This document shows, piece by piece, positions 44,084 to 54,274 of a stretch of DNA of 64,000 nucleotides; within the stretch, counting starts at the first letter, position 1; each line of letters begins with the position of its first letter. Below the pieces are notes generated by a model. That model did no database searches, was not told where the DNA came from, and worked only from the letters and a program-made list of their open reading frames with translations. The stretch lies in assembly GCA_023458555.1 (NCBI GenBank), contig JAEWYS010000020.1:124001-188000 (forward strand). The letters are read 5' to 3'. A program made the position numbers and the translations under genes. This stretch comes from Bacteroidota bacterium. GTDB lineage: Bacteria; Bacteroidota; Bacteroidia; Cytophagales; Cytophagaceae.

Positions 44084-45563
44084 ATGCCCAGTCAATTCCA
44101 TGTTTCATATCCTTTATTACCAGTCCTTCTTTTTTAAATAAAGCTCTGATAGCATCTACCTTGTCATATTGCTTATTAGCTTTAGCTTCTTTATATAACT
44201 CCAGCAATCCATCAATGAATGTAGCCGGGTCAACCCTTCTTTCCTCACATAGTCCGAGAATATCAATTACTATTGTTTTGAAAGTTTCCTTCATTCCCAG
44301 AAACACCTCTTTGTCAACAAGCTCAATATCAATGGATTTTGCATAAAGAGAGTTGATCTTTTTCAGCAGGTTAAACAATGAGGCGATGGTTATTGCTGTA
44401 TTAAAATCATCATTCAGGCCTCTGTAACAACTTTCAGAAAGCTCGGATAATTCCTTATTCAGCTTTTCATCTTTCTCACCTTCATCTGAAGGATGATCTA
44501 ATTTTTCCAATATTCTCAATCCGTTGATCAGCTTCGTCAATCCCTTTTGAGCGGCTTTTAATGCTTCATTGGAAAAGTCCAGTGTACTTCTGTAATGTGC
44601 CTGAAGAATAAAAAATCGTATAGTCATGGGTGAATATGCCTGTTCCAAAGCAGGATGCTTCCCGGAAAAAAGCTCATTCATCGTAATGAAGTTACCCAGA
44701 GACTTACCCATCTTTTGTCCATTGATGGTAATCATATTATTATGCATCCAGAACCTGGCAGGCTGTTCGTGATGGCAGGCAACAGACTGAGCCACTTCAC
44801 ATTCATGGTGAGGAAACAACAAATCCATGCCCCCCCCGTGGATATCGAATATATTTCCCAGATATTTTGAGCTCATAGCAGAGCATTCCAGATGCCATCC
44901 CGGAAACCCCTCACCCCACGGAGAGCTCCATCGCATTATGTGTTCCGGATTGGCTTTCTTCCACAAAGCGAAATCAAGCGGACTTTTTTTAGTGTCCTGT
45001 CCGTCCAGGTTTCTTGTTCCGGATTGCTGATCTTCAATAACCCTTCCTGATAATTGACCATAGTGATGAACAGTAGCATATTTTTCAACATCAAAATAAA
45101 CCGAGCCTTTATTTTCATATGCATATCCGTTCTTTATGATTTCCTCAATCATTGAAATCTGTTCAGGAATATGTCCGCTCGCCTGAGGTTCGATACTTGG
45201 CGGAAGAACATTAAGCTTTTCCATGACCTGATGGTAATTATCTGTGTAATACTTTACAACTTCCATCGGTTCTAACTTATCAAGACGGGCTTTCTTTCCG
45301 ATTTTATCCTCTCCGTCATCAGCATCCTGTTCAAGATGCCCCACATCCGTGATATTCCGTACGTAACGTACCTTGTAGCCAAGCGCCCTGAGATACCGGA
45401 ATACAATATCAAATGTCACTGCTCCCCGGGCATGTCCCAGATGTGCTTCACCATATACTGTTGGCCCGCATACATACATTCCTACATAAGGCGGATTCAA
45501 AGCCGTGAAACTTTCCTTTTTTCTTGTTAAAGAATTATAAACAATAAGTCCTTCTTTCACCAC
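44073..45563 (-). CDS. cysS: Cysteinyl-tRNA synthetase
   Basis: This 496-residue class I synthetase has YVCGPTVYGEAHLGHARGAV (HIGH motif as HLGH plus the zinc Cys), YKVRYVRNITDVGHLEQDAD, the zinc/substrate block PGWHLECSAMSSKYLG, HHECEVAQSVACH and the KMSKS-type loop QKMGKSLGNFITM. It charges tRNA-Cys. It is divergent from rimP across 216 bases. Confidence 0.97.
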   Translation of the reverse strand: MVKEGLIVYNSLTRKKESFTALNPPYVGMYVCGPTVYGEAHLGHARGAVTFDIVFRYLRALGYKVRYVRNITDVGHLEQDADDGEDKIGKKARLDKLEPMEVVKYYTDNYHQVMEKLNVLPPSIEPQASGHIPEQISMIEEIIKNGYAYENKGSVYFDVEKYATVHHYGQLSGRVIEDQQSGTRNLDGQDTKKSPLDFALWKKANPEHIMRWSSPWGEGFPGWHLECSAMSSKYLGNIFDIHGGGMDLLFPHHECEVAQSVACHHEQPARFWMHNNMITINGQKMGKSLGNFITMNELFSGKHPALEQAYSPMTIRFFILQAHYRSTLDFSNEALKAAQKGLTKLINGLRILEKLDHPSDEGEKDEKLNKELSELSESCYRGLNDDFNTAITIASLFNLLKKINSLYAKSIDIELVDKEVFLGMKETFKTIVIDILGLCEERRVDPATFIDGLLELYKEAKANKQYDKVDAIRALFKKEGLVIKDMKHGIDWAYEE

Positions 45564-45669
45564 TTATCAATATTTTTCATAATACTCTATTCTGGGAACC
45601 TTCTGATAGCAATATGGGTTCCTGAAATAACCCCCAATAATACGTAATAATTATTAAACTTTAGATTAA

Positions 45670-45700
45670 TTTGTTTGATATTGGAAATTAGTTAACTTTG
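45670..45700 (+). promoter_or_regulatory. Strong Bacteroidota promoter of the rimP-nusA-infB operon
   Basis: TTTG at 45670-45673, exactly 19 bases and TAACTTTG at 45693-45700 match the TTTG-N19-TAnnTTTG consensus at all fixed positions. Transcription should start near 45706, leaving a leader of about 73 bases before rimP. Confidence 0.8.
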
Positions 45701-45726
45701 CACAAGAATTAGAAAAAAGCTTGAGA

Positions 45727-45755
45727 AAAGAGGGGACGCAGGTCCCCTCTTTTTA
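45727..45755 (+). terminator. Terminator-like hairpin in the rimP leader (possible attenuator)
   Basis: AAAAGAGGGGAC (45727-45738) pairs perfectly with GTCCCCTCTTTT (45743-45754) around a 4-base loop, and T residues follow. It lies between the promoter and the rimP start (45780), about 20 bases after the predicted transcription start, so it can stop the operon transcript early. Confidence 0.7.
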
Positions 45756-45779
45756 TTGTATTGGAGATATAATATAGTG

Positions 45780-46241
45780 ATGGACTTAAAAAGAATCATC
45801 CGGGAATTTGTTGAGGAATTGATTCAGGGCAGTGAACTTTTTTTAGTGGATGTCCGCACAAGCAATAGTGGAAAAAGAAACAAAATTGCTGTACTTCTTG
45901 ACAGTGACACTGGTATCAGTATTGATCAGTGTGCAAAAATCAGCCGGGAACTTTCACAAAAAATTGAAGCAGGAGATTTTGGAGATCTGTCATATGTTCT
46001 GGAAGTGTCTTCTCCCGGACTCGATGAGCCTCTGAAAATAAAAAGACAATACTTAAAAAACAGAGGCCGAGAACTTCAGGTTATCCTCAATGATGACACA
46101 CAAAAGAAAGGTACTCTGGAAGATATCAAAGAGGACAGCATTGTTCTCTCTGTTTTTGACAAAAAGAAAAAAGAAGTTAGTTCATTTGAATTTGCTTTTA
46201 GAGATATAAAAAAATCAAACATTATAGTTTCATTTAAATGA
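45780..46241 (+). CDS. rimP: Ribosome maturation factor RimP
   Basis: The start is ATG 45780 (MDLKRIIREFVEEL); an in-frame ATG at 45756 would lie against the hairpin stem. About 153 residues include LFLVDVRTSNSGKRNKIAVL, DQCAKISRELSQKIEAGDFG and YVLEVSSPGLDEPL, the RimP signature. It helps 30S assembly. It overlaps nusA by 4 bases. Confidence 0.95.
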   Translation: MDLKRIIREFVEELIQGSELFLVDVRTSNSGKRNKIAVLLDSDTGISIDQCAKISRELSQKIEAGDFGDLSYVLEVSSPGLDEPLKIKRQYLKNRGRELQVILNDDTQKKGTLEDIKEDSIVLSVFDKKKKEVSSFEFAFRDIKKSNIIVSFK

Positions 46242-47500
46242 CGATGGAAAGCGCAACTTTAATTGAATCCTTTGCCGAATTTGCGAAATTCAAGAATATT
46301 GACCGCCCTACCATGATGCGAATACTGGAAGATGTGTTCCGTACCATGATCCGGAAGAAATTCGTGACTGATGATAATTTTGATGTTATCATCAACGTCG
46401 ACAAAGGAGACCTGGAAATCTGGAGATTCAGGGAAATTGTGTCGGATGACTTTGCAGAAGACAGCTTTGACTATGATGAAAATCTCCATATATCCCTTAC
46501 AGAAGCGAGGAAAATTGAAGAGGACTTTGAAATCGGAGAAGAAGTTGCTGAAGAAGTAAAACTTATTGACTTCGGGAGACGGGTTGTCATGACAGCAAGA
46601 CAAACCCTGATGCAAAAAGTAAAAGATCTGGAAAAGGATATTCTTTTCCAAAAGTACAAAGAACTTGTTGGAGAAATTATTGTTGGAGAAGTTTACCAGA
46701 TCCTCAATCGCGAAATTTTGCTGATCGACGGAGAAGGCAATGAACTGGTTCTTCCAAAAAATGAGCAAATATCCAAAGATCGTTTCCGCAAAGGTGATAA
46801 TGTAAGAGCAATTGTTCACAGAGTGGAAATGCATAATGGTAATCCGAAAATCATTCTTTCCAGAACATCTCCGGTATTTCTTGAGAAGTTGTTTGAAACT
46901 GAAGTTCCGGAAGTTTTTGATGGCCTCATTTCAATAAAGAAAGTGGTACGGGAACCAGGAGAAAGAGCCAAAGTTGCAGTAGAATCATATGATGATCGTG
47001 TAGATCCGGTCGGAGCGTGTGTCGGAATGAAAGGATCAAGGATACACAGCATTGTAAGAGAGCTGGAGAATGAAAACATAGATGTGATTAACTTCACAGA
47101 CAATCTTGATCTTTATATTCAGCGTGCGCTTAGTCCCGCCAAAATCAGCAGCATCAAGATTGATCAGCAGGAAGGCCGCGCTTCCGTTTATCTTAAACCG
47201 GACCAGGTTTCCCTGGCAATCGGAAAAGGCGGCCAAAACATAAAGCTGGCAAGCAAGCTTGTTGGTTTGGAAATAGATGTCTTCCGCGAGCTTTCAGAAG
47301 CGGAAGAAGAAGATGTTGATCTGATCGAATTTACCGATGAGATCGATGAATGGATTATTGAAGAGTTAAAAAGAGTTGGTCTGGATACAGCGAAAAGCGT
47401 ACTTGCTTTATCTAAAGATGACCTTCTTAGAAGAACTGAACTGGAAGAAGAGACAATCGAAGATATTGTCAGTATCCTGAAACAGGAATTCGAATCGTAG
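46238..47500 (+). CDS. nusA: Transcription termination/antitermination protein NusA
   Basis: This 420-residue protein has the RNA polymerase-binding N-domain (about 1-125; ESFAEFAKFKNIDRPTMMRI), an S1 domain (about 130-200; VGEIIVGEVYQILNREILLI) and two KH domains (VDPVGACVGMKGSRIHSIVR and SLAIGKGGQNIKLASKLVGL). A short helix-hairpin-like tail follows. NusA strengthens pausing and hairpin termination, which makes the leader hairpin upstream of its own operon a plausible feedback site. Confidence 0.97.
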   Translation: MTMESATLIESFAEFAKFKNIDRPTMMRILEDVFRTMIRKKFVTDDNFDVIINVDKGDLEIWRFREIVSDDFAEDSFDYDENLHISLTEARKIEEDFEIGEEVAEEVKLIDFGRRVVMTARQTLMQKVKDLEKDILFQKYKELVGEIIVGEVYQILNREILLIDGEGNELVLPKNEQISKDRFRKGDNVRAIVHRVEMHNGNPKIILSRTSPVFLEKLFETEVPEVFDGLISIKKVVREPGERAKVAVESYDDRVDPVGACVGMKGSRIHSIVRELENENIDVINFTDNLDLYIQRALSPAKISSIKIDQQEGRASVYLKPDQVSLAIGKGGQNIKLASKLVGLEIDVFRELSEAEEEDVDLIEFTDEIDEWIIEELKRVGLDTAKSVLALSKDDLLRRTELEEETIEDIVSILKQEFES

Positions 47501-47533
47501 AAAAAACTATTTGTTCAGAGAAAAAAAAATAGA

Positions 47534-50500
47534 ATGGCAGAAGAAAAAATGATGAGACTGAGCCAAGTTGCCAGAAAGTTAAATGTTGGGACCTCCACCA
47601 TAGCCGACCATCTTTCTGCAAAAGGTTTTTCCATTGAAAACAATCCAAACTCTAAAGTCACATTGGAGCAATTCGATATGCTGATGAAGGAGTTTGCCTC
47701 CTCAATAATGGATAAAGAAGAGGCTTCCGGTCTCACCATTGGCAAAAAGCATTCTGACGTAGTAATTAAATCTGATCCGGGTACTACTAAAAAAGAAGTG
47801 GAGGATGAGGATGAAATATTTATTAAGAATGTTTCTCCCTCGGTGCCTGAGCTAGATGAAACTGCGGAAGATAACAAGCAAGGAAAAGTTCTTACAGAAG
47901 AAGATCCTATTGGCAAAGTAAAACTTCAGGGCATCAAGGTTGTAGGCAAAATTGATCTTGGAGAAAAGAAAAAGATCAAGCCGGAAGCCGAGACTGAAGC
48001 CAGCAGTGCTTCCCCTGCACAAAAGGCTTCTCAGTCAGAGGAGCCTGTAACTGCTCCGGCTGAGGTAGAAAAAACGGAGCCAATTGTTAGTGAACCTCCA
48101 ATAGAGAAGCCGGCGGCTGCCGAAGAAATAAAGAGTACTCCCGAAACTGAACCGGTTATCAGTTCTGCCATTCCAACAGATACCAGACAATCAGAACCGG
48201 AAATACTCTCTGAAGCTAAAGAAGAAACTGTCAATACACACGAAGAACCGGCTGAAGCTCGCGGACATTCAGAACACCTGGCTGAACCGGAGCTAATCAA
48301 TGCCAAAGCCGATCAGCTAAAAGGCTTAACGGTTTTAGGGAAAATTGAGCTGCCTTCTGACAAAAGCAAGAAGAAAAAACCGGTAGCCTCATCCGATGTT
48401 GCCAGACAACAGGAAGAAGACAAGAAAAAAGCCAAGAAAAAGCGTAAACGTCTTCGAATAGAAAACAACCCTGTTGGCGGAGGTCAAGCTCCAGGCCAGG
48501 GTCCCGGTCAGGGACCGAAGCCCGGAAACCAGTTTGCCGGCCAGGGCCAGAACAGACCAGGTCATGCGAACTTCAAAAAAGGCGGAAAACCTGTCGGTCA
48601 GCAGTCTGTTGCAAAAGAAGAAGTTTCTGACAAGGAAATCCAGGACAAAATCAAAGCAACACTTGCAAAGCTAAGTGGAGGCGGACCTGCCAAAAAAGGC
48701 ACCAAACGGTCTAAGTACAGGAAAGAAAAACGCTCCGCGTTTGCAGAAGCAGAAGAAGAAAGACTACTTCAGCAACAGGAAGATGCTAAAACATTAAAAG
48801 TAACGGAATATATTTCAGCAAATGACCTTGCTTCACTTTTAGGAGTAAGTGTAAATGAAGTAATCAGCGCGAGCATGGGACTGGGTATGTTTGTATCCAT
48901 TAACCAGCGGCTTGATGCGGAAGCAATCACGGTTATTACTGATGAGTTTGGATACAATGTTGACTTTACCAATATTGAAGAAGAGGAAGAGTTTGAGCAG
49001 GAAGAAGTAGATGACGCGAAGGATCTCTCAGAAAGAGCGCCGATTATCACCATTATGGGACACGTTGACCATGGTAAAACAAGTTTGCTCGACTACATAC
49101 GTAAAACGAAAGTAGCAGCTGGTGAAGCCGGGGGAATTACCCAGCACATAGGTGCCTATTCTGTCGTAACGGAAAGCGGCAAAAAAATAACCTTCCTTGA
49201 CACACCAGGTCACGAAGCATTTACCGCTATGCGTGCACGTGGAGCTAAGGTAACAGACATTGTCATCATTGTTGTTGCTGCTGACGATGCTGTCATGCCT
49301 CAGACAAAAGAAGCGATAAACCATTCGCTTGTTGCCGGAGTTCCGATTGTTATTGCTATTAACAAAATTGATAAGCCTACGGCTAATCCGGATAAGATTA
49401 AAGAAGAGCTTGCCAACGAGAATATCCTGGTTGAAGACTGGGGTGGAAAATATCAGTGTGAAATGATATCCGCTAAATCGGGACTTAATATCAACTCTCT
49501 GCTGGACAAAGTTCTCCTTGAAGCAGAATTGCTCGATTTAAAAGCCAATCCGGACAGAAATGCTGTTGGTACAGTTGTAGAAGCTTCTCTTGATAAAGGT
49601 CGCGGCTATATTGCAACCATTCTGGTTCAGAATGGTACGCTGAGTGTCGGAGATGTAATTCTTTCCGGAGCCCATTATGGCAGAGTAAAAGCCATGATGG
49701 ATCATAGAGGAAACAGGATAGAAAAGGCTGGACCTTCTACTCCGGTACTTGTCCTTGGTCTTAATGGCGCCCCGCAAGCAGGTGACAAGATCAAGGTAAT
49801 GGAATCCGAAAGAGAAGCACGGGAAATCGCCTCCAAACGTGAACAGGTATTGCGGGAACAGAGTATTCGTACCAAAAAGCATATTACTCTTGATGAAATC
49901 GGCAGACGACTTGCAATCGGAAACTTTAAAGAACTTAATGTTATCGTCAAAGGTGACGTGGACGGTTCTGTTGAAGCCCTCTCCGATTCCTTGCTAAAGC
50001 TTTCTACTGAAGAAATCCAAATCAGAATTCTGCATAAAGGCGTTGGTCAGATTTCCGAATCAGATGTCCTCCTTGCGTCTGCATCAGATGCCATCATTGT
50101 CGGATTCCAGGTAAGACCTTCAAGCGGAGCACGAAGATTGGCAGAGAATGAAGAAATTGAGATTCGTCTGTACTCTATCATCTATGATGCAATTGACGAA
50201 ATTAAAGATGCTATGGAGGGTATGCTTGCTCCGAAATTGGAAGAAGTTATTACAGGAAATGTTGATGTACGTGAAGTATTTAAAATCTCTAAAATCGGAA
50301 CCGTTGCCGGATGTTATGTAACTGAAGGTTTCATTAAACGAAACAGCAGTGTTAGACTAATCAGAGACGGTATCGTTGTTCATACCGGAAGTATTGATGC
50401 CCTTAAGCGTTTCAAAGATGATGTGGCAGAAGTTCGTTATGGTTATGAATGCGGGATTAGTATCAGAGGTTTCAATGACATACGTGTAGGTGACAACATA

Positions 50501-50539
50501 GAACCATTCGAAACAAAAGAGACAAAGAGAACTTTATAA
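47534..50539 (+). CDS. infB: Translation initiation factor IF-2
   Basis: This 1001-residue protein has an N-terminal IF2 helix domain (MMRLSQVARKLNVGTSTIAD), a long charged and Gly/Pro/Gln-rich linker (about 80-370; PGQGPGQGPKPGNQ), then the GTPase: G1 MGHVDHGKTSLLDYI, G3 FLDTPGHEAFTAMRARGAK, G4 AINKIDKPT and G5 SAKSGLN. Two beta-barrels and the C-terminal domain follow. It delivers initiator tRNA to the 30S. A terminator lies 28 bases after the stop. Confidence 0.97.
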   Translation: MAEEKMMRLSQVARKLNVGTSTIADHLSAKGFSIENNPNSKVTLEQFDMLMKEFASSIMDKEEASGLTIGKKHSDVVIKSDPGTTKKEVEDEDEIFIKNVSPSVPELDETAEDNKQGKVLTEEDPIGKVKLQGIKVVGKIDLGEKKKIKPEAETEASSASPAQKASQSEEPVTAPAEVEKTEPIVSEPPIEKPAAAEEIKSTPETEPVISSAIPTDTRQSEPEILSEAKEETVNTHEEPAEARGHSEHLAEPELINAKADQLKGLTVLGKIELPSDKSKKKKPVASSDVARQQEEDKKKAKKKRKRLRIENNPVGGGQAPGQGPGQGPKPGNQFAGQGQNRPGHANFKKGGKPVGQQSVAKEEVSDKEIQDKIKATLAKLSGGGPAKKGTKRSKYRKEKRSAFAEAEEERLLQQQEDAKTLKVTEYISANDLASLLGVSVNEVISASMGLGMFVSINQRLDAEAITVITDEFGYNVDFTNIEEEEEFEQEEVDDAKDLSERAPIITIMGHVDHGKTSLLDYIRKTKVAAGEAGGITQHIGAYSVVTESGKKITFLDTPGHEAFTAMRARGAKVTDIVIIVVAADDAVMPQTKEAINHSLVAGVPIVIAINKIDKPTANPDKIKEELANENILVEDWGGKYQCEMISAKSGLNINSLLDKVLLEAELLDLKANPDRNAVGTVVEASLDKGRGYIATILVQNGTLSVGDVILSGAHYGRVKAMMDHRGNRIEKAGPSTPVLVLGLNGAPQAGDKIKVMESEREAREIASKREQVLREQSIRTKKHITLDEIGRRLAIGNFKELNVIVKGDVDGSVEALSDSLLKLSTEEIQIRILHKGVGQISESDVLLASASDAIIVGFQVRPSSGARRLAENEEIEIRLYSIIYDAIDEIKDAMEGMLAPKLEEVITGNVDVREVFKISKIGTVAGCYVTEGFIKRNSSVRLIRDGIVVHTGSIDALKRFKDDVAEVRYGYECGISIRGFNDIRVGDNIEPFETKETKRTL

Positions 50540-50566
50540 TAATAAGACAATCGCAATGTAGCTTGT

Positions 50567-50594
50567 AAAACCATCCTTTCCGGATGGTTTTTTT
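50567..50594 (+). terminator. Terminator after infB
   Basis: AAAACCATCC (50567-50576) pairs exactly with GGATGGTTTT (50582-50591), with a 5-base loop and following T residues. Confidence 0.8.
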
Positions 50595-50616
50595 ATACAC
50601 TTTCTTACCCTTGAAC

Positions 50617-50645
50617 AAAAAAGCCGGGGCTATGTGCTCCGGCTT
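50617..50645 (-). terminator. Terminator after asd (minus strand)
   Basis: The 10-bp arms at 50621-50630 and 50636-50645 pair with one G-T wobble. On the minus strand they end in a run of six T, 27 bases after the asd stop. Confidence 0.75.
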
Positions 50646-50671
50646 CTTTATTTTTTTAATTGAGATTCGTA

Positions 50672-51661
50672 TTAATTCAGATTATTCTTAAGAAGATACT
50701 CCGCAATCTGTACTGCATTTGTCGCTGCTCCTTTTCTAAGATTGTCAGCAACTACCCACATATTTAATGTATTAGGTTGTGATTCATCTCTTCTAAGTCT
50801 CCCAACAAAAACCTCATCCTTTCTATGTGAAGTCATCGGCATTGGATAAAGAAGATTCTTCACATCATCCTGTACAACCAAACCTTCCGCTGCTTCCAGT
50901 AACTGGCGAACTTCATCAAGGTCAAAATCTCTCTCAAATTCAACATTGATTGCTTCAGAATGGCCTCCCATAACAGGGATTCTCACTGCAGTCGGGCTAA
51001 CTCTAATGGAACCATCATTGAAGATTTTTCTGGTTTCATTAACCATTTTCATCTCTTCTTTGGTATAGCCATTATCTGTAAACACATCAATATGAGGCAA
51101 TACATTCAAATCAATCTTATACGGATAAGCTTTTGCTCCTTCAATACCCTTCCGCTCATTCATCAGCTGATCTACGGCATTCTTTCCGGTTCCGGTCACT
51201 GACTGGTATGTTGAAACTACAATTCTTTTGATCTTGTATTTCTTATGCAAAGGATACAGGGCAACAACCATCTGGATTGTTGAACAATTTGGATTTGCAA
51301 TAATCTTATCTTCTCTCGTAAGTTCTTTCGCATTGATTTCCGGTACAATCAATTTTTTTGCAGGGTCCATTCTCCAAGCCGAACTATTATCGATAACTGT
51401 AACTCCTGCTTCGGCAAACTTCGGGGCCCACTCAAGTGAGGTTCCGCCACCTGCCGAAAAGATCGCTACGTCCGGCTTCTGACTGATCGCATCCTCCATT
51501 CCAACTACAGAGTACTCCTTACCCTTAAATTTTATCTTATTTCCAACAGATCTTTGAGATGCAACAGGGATTAACTCTGTAACCGGAAAATTTCTTTCTT
51601 CCAGCACTTGTAAGATTTCACCACCTACAAGACCGGTGGCACCTACTACAGCAACTTTCAT
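50672..51661 (-). CDS. asd: Aspartate-semialdehyde dehydrogenase
   Basis: This 329-residue protein has the NADP loop MKVAVVGATGLVGGEILQVL, catalytic Cys in IIANPNCSTIQMVVAL, YQSVTGTGKNAVDQL and the catalytic His in RIPVMGGHSEAINVE. It makes aspartate semialdehyde for lysine/DAP, threonine and methionine. It is transcribed alone, between its own promoter and terminator. Confidence 0.96.
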   Translation of the reverse strand: MKVAVVGATGLVGGEILQVLEERNFPVTELIPVASQRSVGNKIKFKGKEYSVVGMEDAISQKPDVAIFSAGGGTSLEWAPKFAEAGVTVIDNSSAWRMDPAKKLIVPEINAKELTREDKIIANPNCSTIQMVVALYPLHKKYKIKRIVVSTYQSVTGTGKNAVDQLMNERKGIEGAKAYPYKIDLNVLPHIDVFTDNGYTKEEMKMVNETRKIFNDGSIRVSPTAVRIPVMGGHSEAINVEFERDFDLDEVRQLLEAAEGLVVQDDVKNLLYPMPMTSHRKDEVFVGRLRRDESQPNTLNMWVVADNLRKGAATNAVQIAEYLLKNNLN

Positions 51662-51696
51662 TTTGTTTAAGTTTTATCAAAGTTTATACTAGTATC

Positions 51697-51704
51697 CAAA
51701 GTTA
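51697..51704 (-). promoter_or_regulatory. -7-type promoter element of asd (minus strand)
   Basis: On the minus strand TAACTTTG (from + CAAAGTTA) fits TAnnTTTG, 36 bases before the asd start. The upstream sequence is AT-rich with no exact TTTG at the expected spacing. Confidence 0.4.
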
Positions 51705-51775
51705 ATTTATTTATTTTTATTTTTACGCCCAATTCAACTTTTAGCATTTTTTTTACTTAAAAACCAATATGGATA

Positions 51776-54274
51776 ATGTATCATTTTTTCTTTGCAGGGC
51801 TATGCCTTTTGTCATCGCTTTGCCCCAACCAGGCAGTCAGCCAGTCTGCAAATGACTTTCTCTGGCAAGGAGATACGGCTTTTTTTATAAAAACTCAAAC
51901 AGGCTTTCAGGCCAATGGGGCGAAAAGTACCGGCCAGCTCTGCATTTGGAAGCACTATGAACGTACTACAAATACAGTATGGGAATGGTCTCTTCAAATG
52001 GATTTCAATCCTTCTGCTTCTAATTATGTCAGACTATATTTAATTGCAGATAAACCATTCAACAATCCGGAGCTAAAAGGATTTTACCTAAAAGTCGGCG
52101 GAAGTTCAGGCTCACTTGATGCAATTGATCTTTTCTATCAGGATGGAAATCAACATACGCAATTAACCAGAGGAGTTGCCGGCTTCATAGGACAGGAAAA
52201 AGTAGATGTCCGAATAAAAGCTGAGCTTCTCAAAGATAATTTCTGGCGTATAAACGCTGACTCAACAGGCGGGTTCTCTTATATCTCTCAGGGAGGTGCA
52301 GAAGTATTGTGCAATATTGAATCCGGATATACCGGGGTAATGTTTTTCCATACATCCACAAGAGCTGATAAATTTATTTTAAAAAGCATATCTGTTGATT
52401 CTGCTCCTATTGCCATAATAGATACCCAGATCCGCAACGAATCAGAGTTTATTGTACTTATGTCAGAAGAAATCAAAAATCTTAACTCTGATCATATCCG
52501 AATTAATTCAGAAAAGCCTGATTATGTACATTGTAATAAAGATTCTATAATCATTCGCGGCGATTTTCTTCTCAAAAATGCTTACAATACCCTTATTATA
52601 ACCATTCCCTGGCTGGAAGAATATCTGGAATACAATTTTTACTTCGCTCCGTATTTAGCATACGCCTCACTGATATTTAATGAAATCATGCCAGCCCCTT
52701 CTGCAATATCAGGATTGCCCAATTCTGAGTATATTGAACTTTTAAACAGAAGCACATCGCCTGTACAGTTGTTTTCATTCACACTCTCTGACCGGCAAAC
52801 CTATTCAGAAATACAGGATAGCATAATTATCAAGCCGGATTCCATACTTATACTGTGTCCGGCAAATGCTGTCAGTGATTTTAAGATCTATGGGCAGGCA
52901 TTGGGTCTTACTCCCTGGCCATCATTAAACAATGACCACGATGATATTTATCTGAGAGATCCCGCAGACCGGATCATTTTTGCTCTTTCGTACTCCAACG
53001 AATGGCATTCTGATAAAAAAGCAAGTGCCGGTGGCTTTGCACTTGAAGCTATAGCTCCTGACGGTTTTTGTTTAGGAAAAGCAAACTGGCAAACATCCAC
53101 CAATCCGAAGGGCGGCAGTCCCGGAAAAACAAACAGTCAGTATGTTCCGGATTACCATAATATACTTCCGAACACTATGAGCTCATCTATAAATAACAAC
53201 ACGATTACCTTAACTCTCGACCGCAATCCTGACTGGAACCAGTATTCAACTGCTTTTATAAATAACAGTATTGTGCCCAACGTAGCAGCTGATCAGAATT
53301 CCATTATACTGGAAGCACCTTTTCTCCTGCAATCCAACTCAATTTATTCTGTTATTCTAAAAAAATTAGGCAATTGCGTGGGTTACATCAATGAAGATTT
53401 TTTCCACGAGATAATATATACTACAGATCCGGACAGTCTTGATTTAGTATTTAATGAAGTCATGTTTAATCCGGATTCTGACGGCCCTGAGTTTATTGAG
53501 CTATACAACCAGTCTGACAACTATATCAACCTGAAAATAATTAACTTACAGTATCAGAATACGGAAAGTCTAACACAAACCTCCTTTCCTGTAAGCCATG
53601 ATGATAATGTAATGATACCACACAGCTATGCTGTTCTAACCAGGGACTCCGGAAGCCTTGTCAGAAAATATACAAATGCCGTTAATGAAGCGATTATCGA
53701 AATGCCAAGATTCCCCGCCTTAAATAATAAAAATGCCAGGTTAACCCTTTCATCGGCAAACAGGATTCTGGATGACTTCACATATAATGAAAGCTACCAT
53801 CATAGTATTCTTTCTTCTGCAAAGGGGGTATCTCTGGAACGAATTTCATCAGCAAGTCCGACCAATCTCCCTCAGAACTGGACATCTGCCGCCTCGACTT
53901 CGTTTTATGCGACTCCGGGTTTCAGAAACTCACAGGCAAGAAGCACAAATGGTGACAATAGATTGTTATCAATCAGCCCTGACATATTTACACCGGATGG
54001 TGATGGAATTGATGATTTTATAATCATCAGTCTGACATTACCTTCAGAAAACTGGATCGCATCAGTCCGTATTTTTGACATGAACGGCCGATTAATAAAA
54101 AGGCTATCCAATAATCAATCACCTGGCACTGCAAATATATTAACCTGGGATGGAAGTAATGACTCCGGAAGTATGGCCGGGATTGGAATTTATATTATAG
54201 CAGCTGAGTTATATAACCTGGATGGACAGGTTAATCTCTTTAAAGAAACGGTTGTAGTCGGAGGCCGCCTCTAA
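51776..54274 (+). CDS. Surface protein with lamin-tail domains and gliding-type C-terminal domain
   Basis: This 832-residue protein has a signal peptide (about 1-22, ending QAVSQSAND), a concanavalin-like N-terminal region (about 25-200), two lamin-tail (LTD) domains starting LIFNEIMPAPSAISGLPNSE near 300 and LVFNEVMFNPDSDGPEFIEL near 560, and a C-terminal tail. The tail has ISPDIFTPDGDGIDDFIIIS, VRIFDMNGRLIKRL and LTWDGSNDSGSMAGIGIYII, the gliding-motility-associated (CHU_C) T9SS sorting domain. It should be exported and surface-bound. No enzymatic motif was found. Confidence 0.85.
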   Translation: MYHFFFAGLCLLSSLCPNQAVSQSANDFLWQGDTAFFIKTQTGFQANGAKSTGQLCIWKHYERTTNTVWEWSLQMDFNPSASNYVRLYLIADKPFNNPELKGFYLKVGGSSGSLDAIDLFYQDGNQHTQLTRGVAGFIGQEKVDVRIKAELLKDNFWRINADSTGGFSYISQGGAEVLCNIESGYTGVMFFHTSTRADKFILKSISVDSAPIAIIDTQIRNESEFIVLMSEEIKNLNSDHIRINSEKPDYVHCNKDSIIIRGDFLLKNAYNTLIITIPWLEEYLEYNFYFAPYLAYASLIFNEIMPAPSAISGLPNSEYIELLNRSTSPVQLFSFTLSDRQTYSEIQDSIIIKPDSILILCPANAVSDFKIYGQALGLTPWPSLNNDHDDIYLRDPADRIIFALSYSNEWHSDKKASAGGFALEAIAPDGFCLGKANWQTSTNPKGGSPGKTNSQYVPDYHNILPNTMSSSINNNTITLTLDRNPDWNQYSTAFINNSIVPNVAADQNSIILEAPFLLQSNSIYSVILKKLGNCVGYINEDFFHEIIYTTDPDSLDLVFNEVMFNPDSDGPEFIELYNQSDNYINLKIINLQYQNTESLTQTSFPVSHDDNVMIPHSYAVLTRDSGSLVRKYTNAVNEAIIEMPRFPALNNKNARLTLSSANRILDDFTYNESYHHSILSSAKGVSLERISSASPTNLPQNWTSAASTSFYATPGFRNSQARSTNGDNRLLSISPDIFTPDGDGIDDFIIISLTLPSENWIASVRIFDMNGRLIKRLSNNQSPGTANILTWDGSNDSGSMAGIGIYIIAAELYNLDGQVNLFKETVVVGGRL

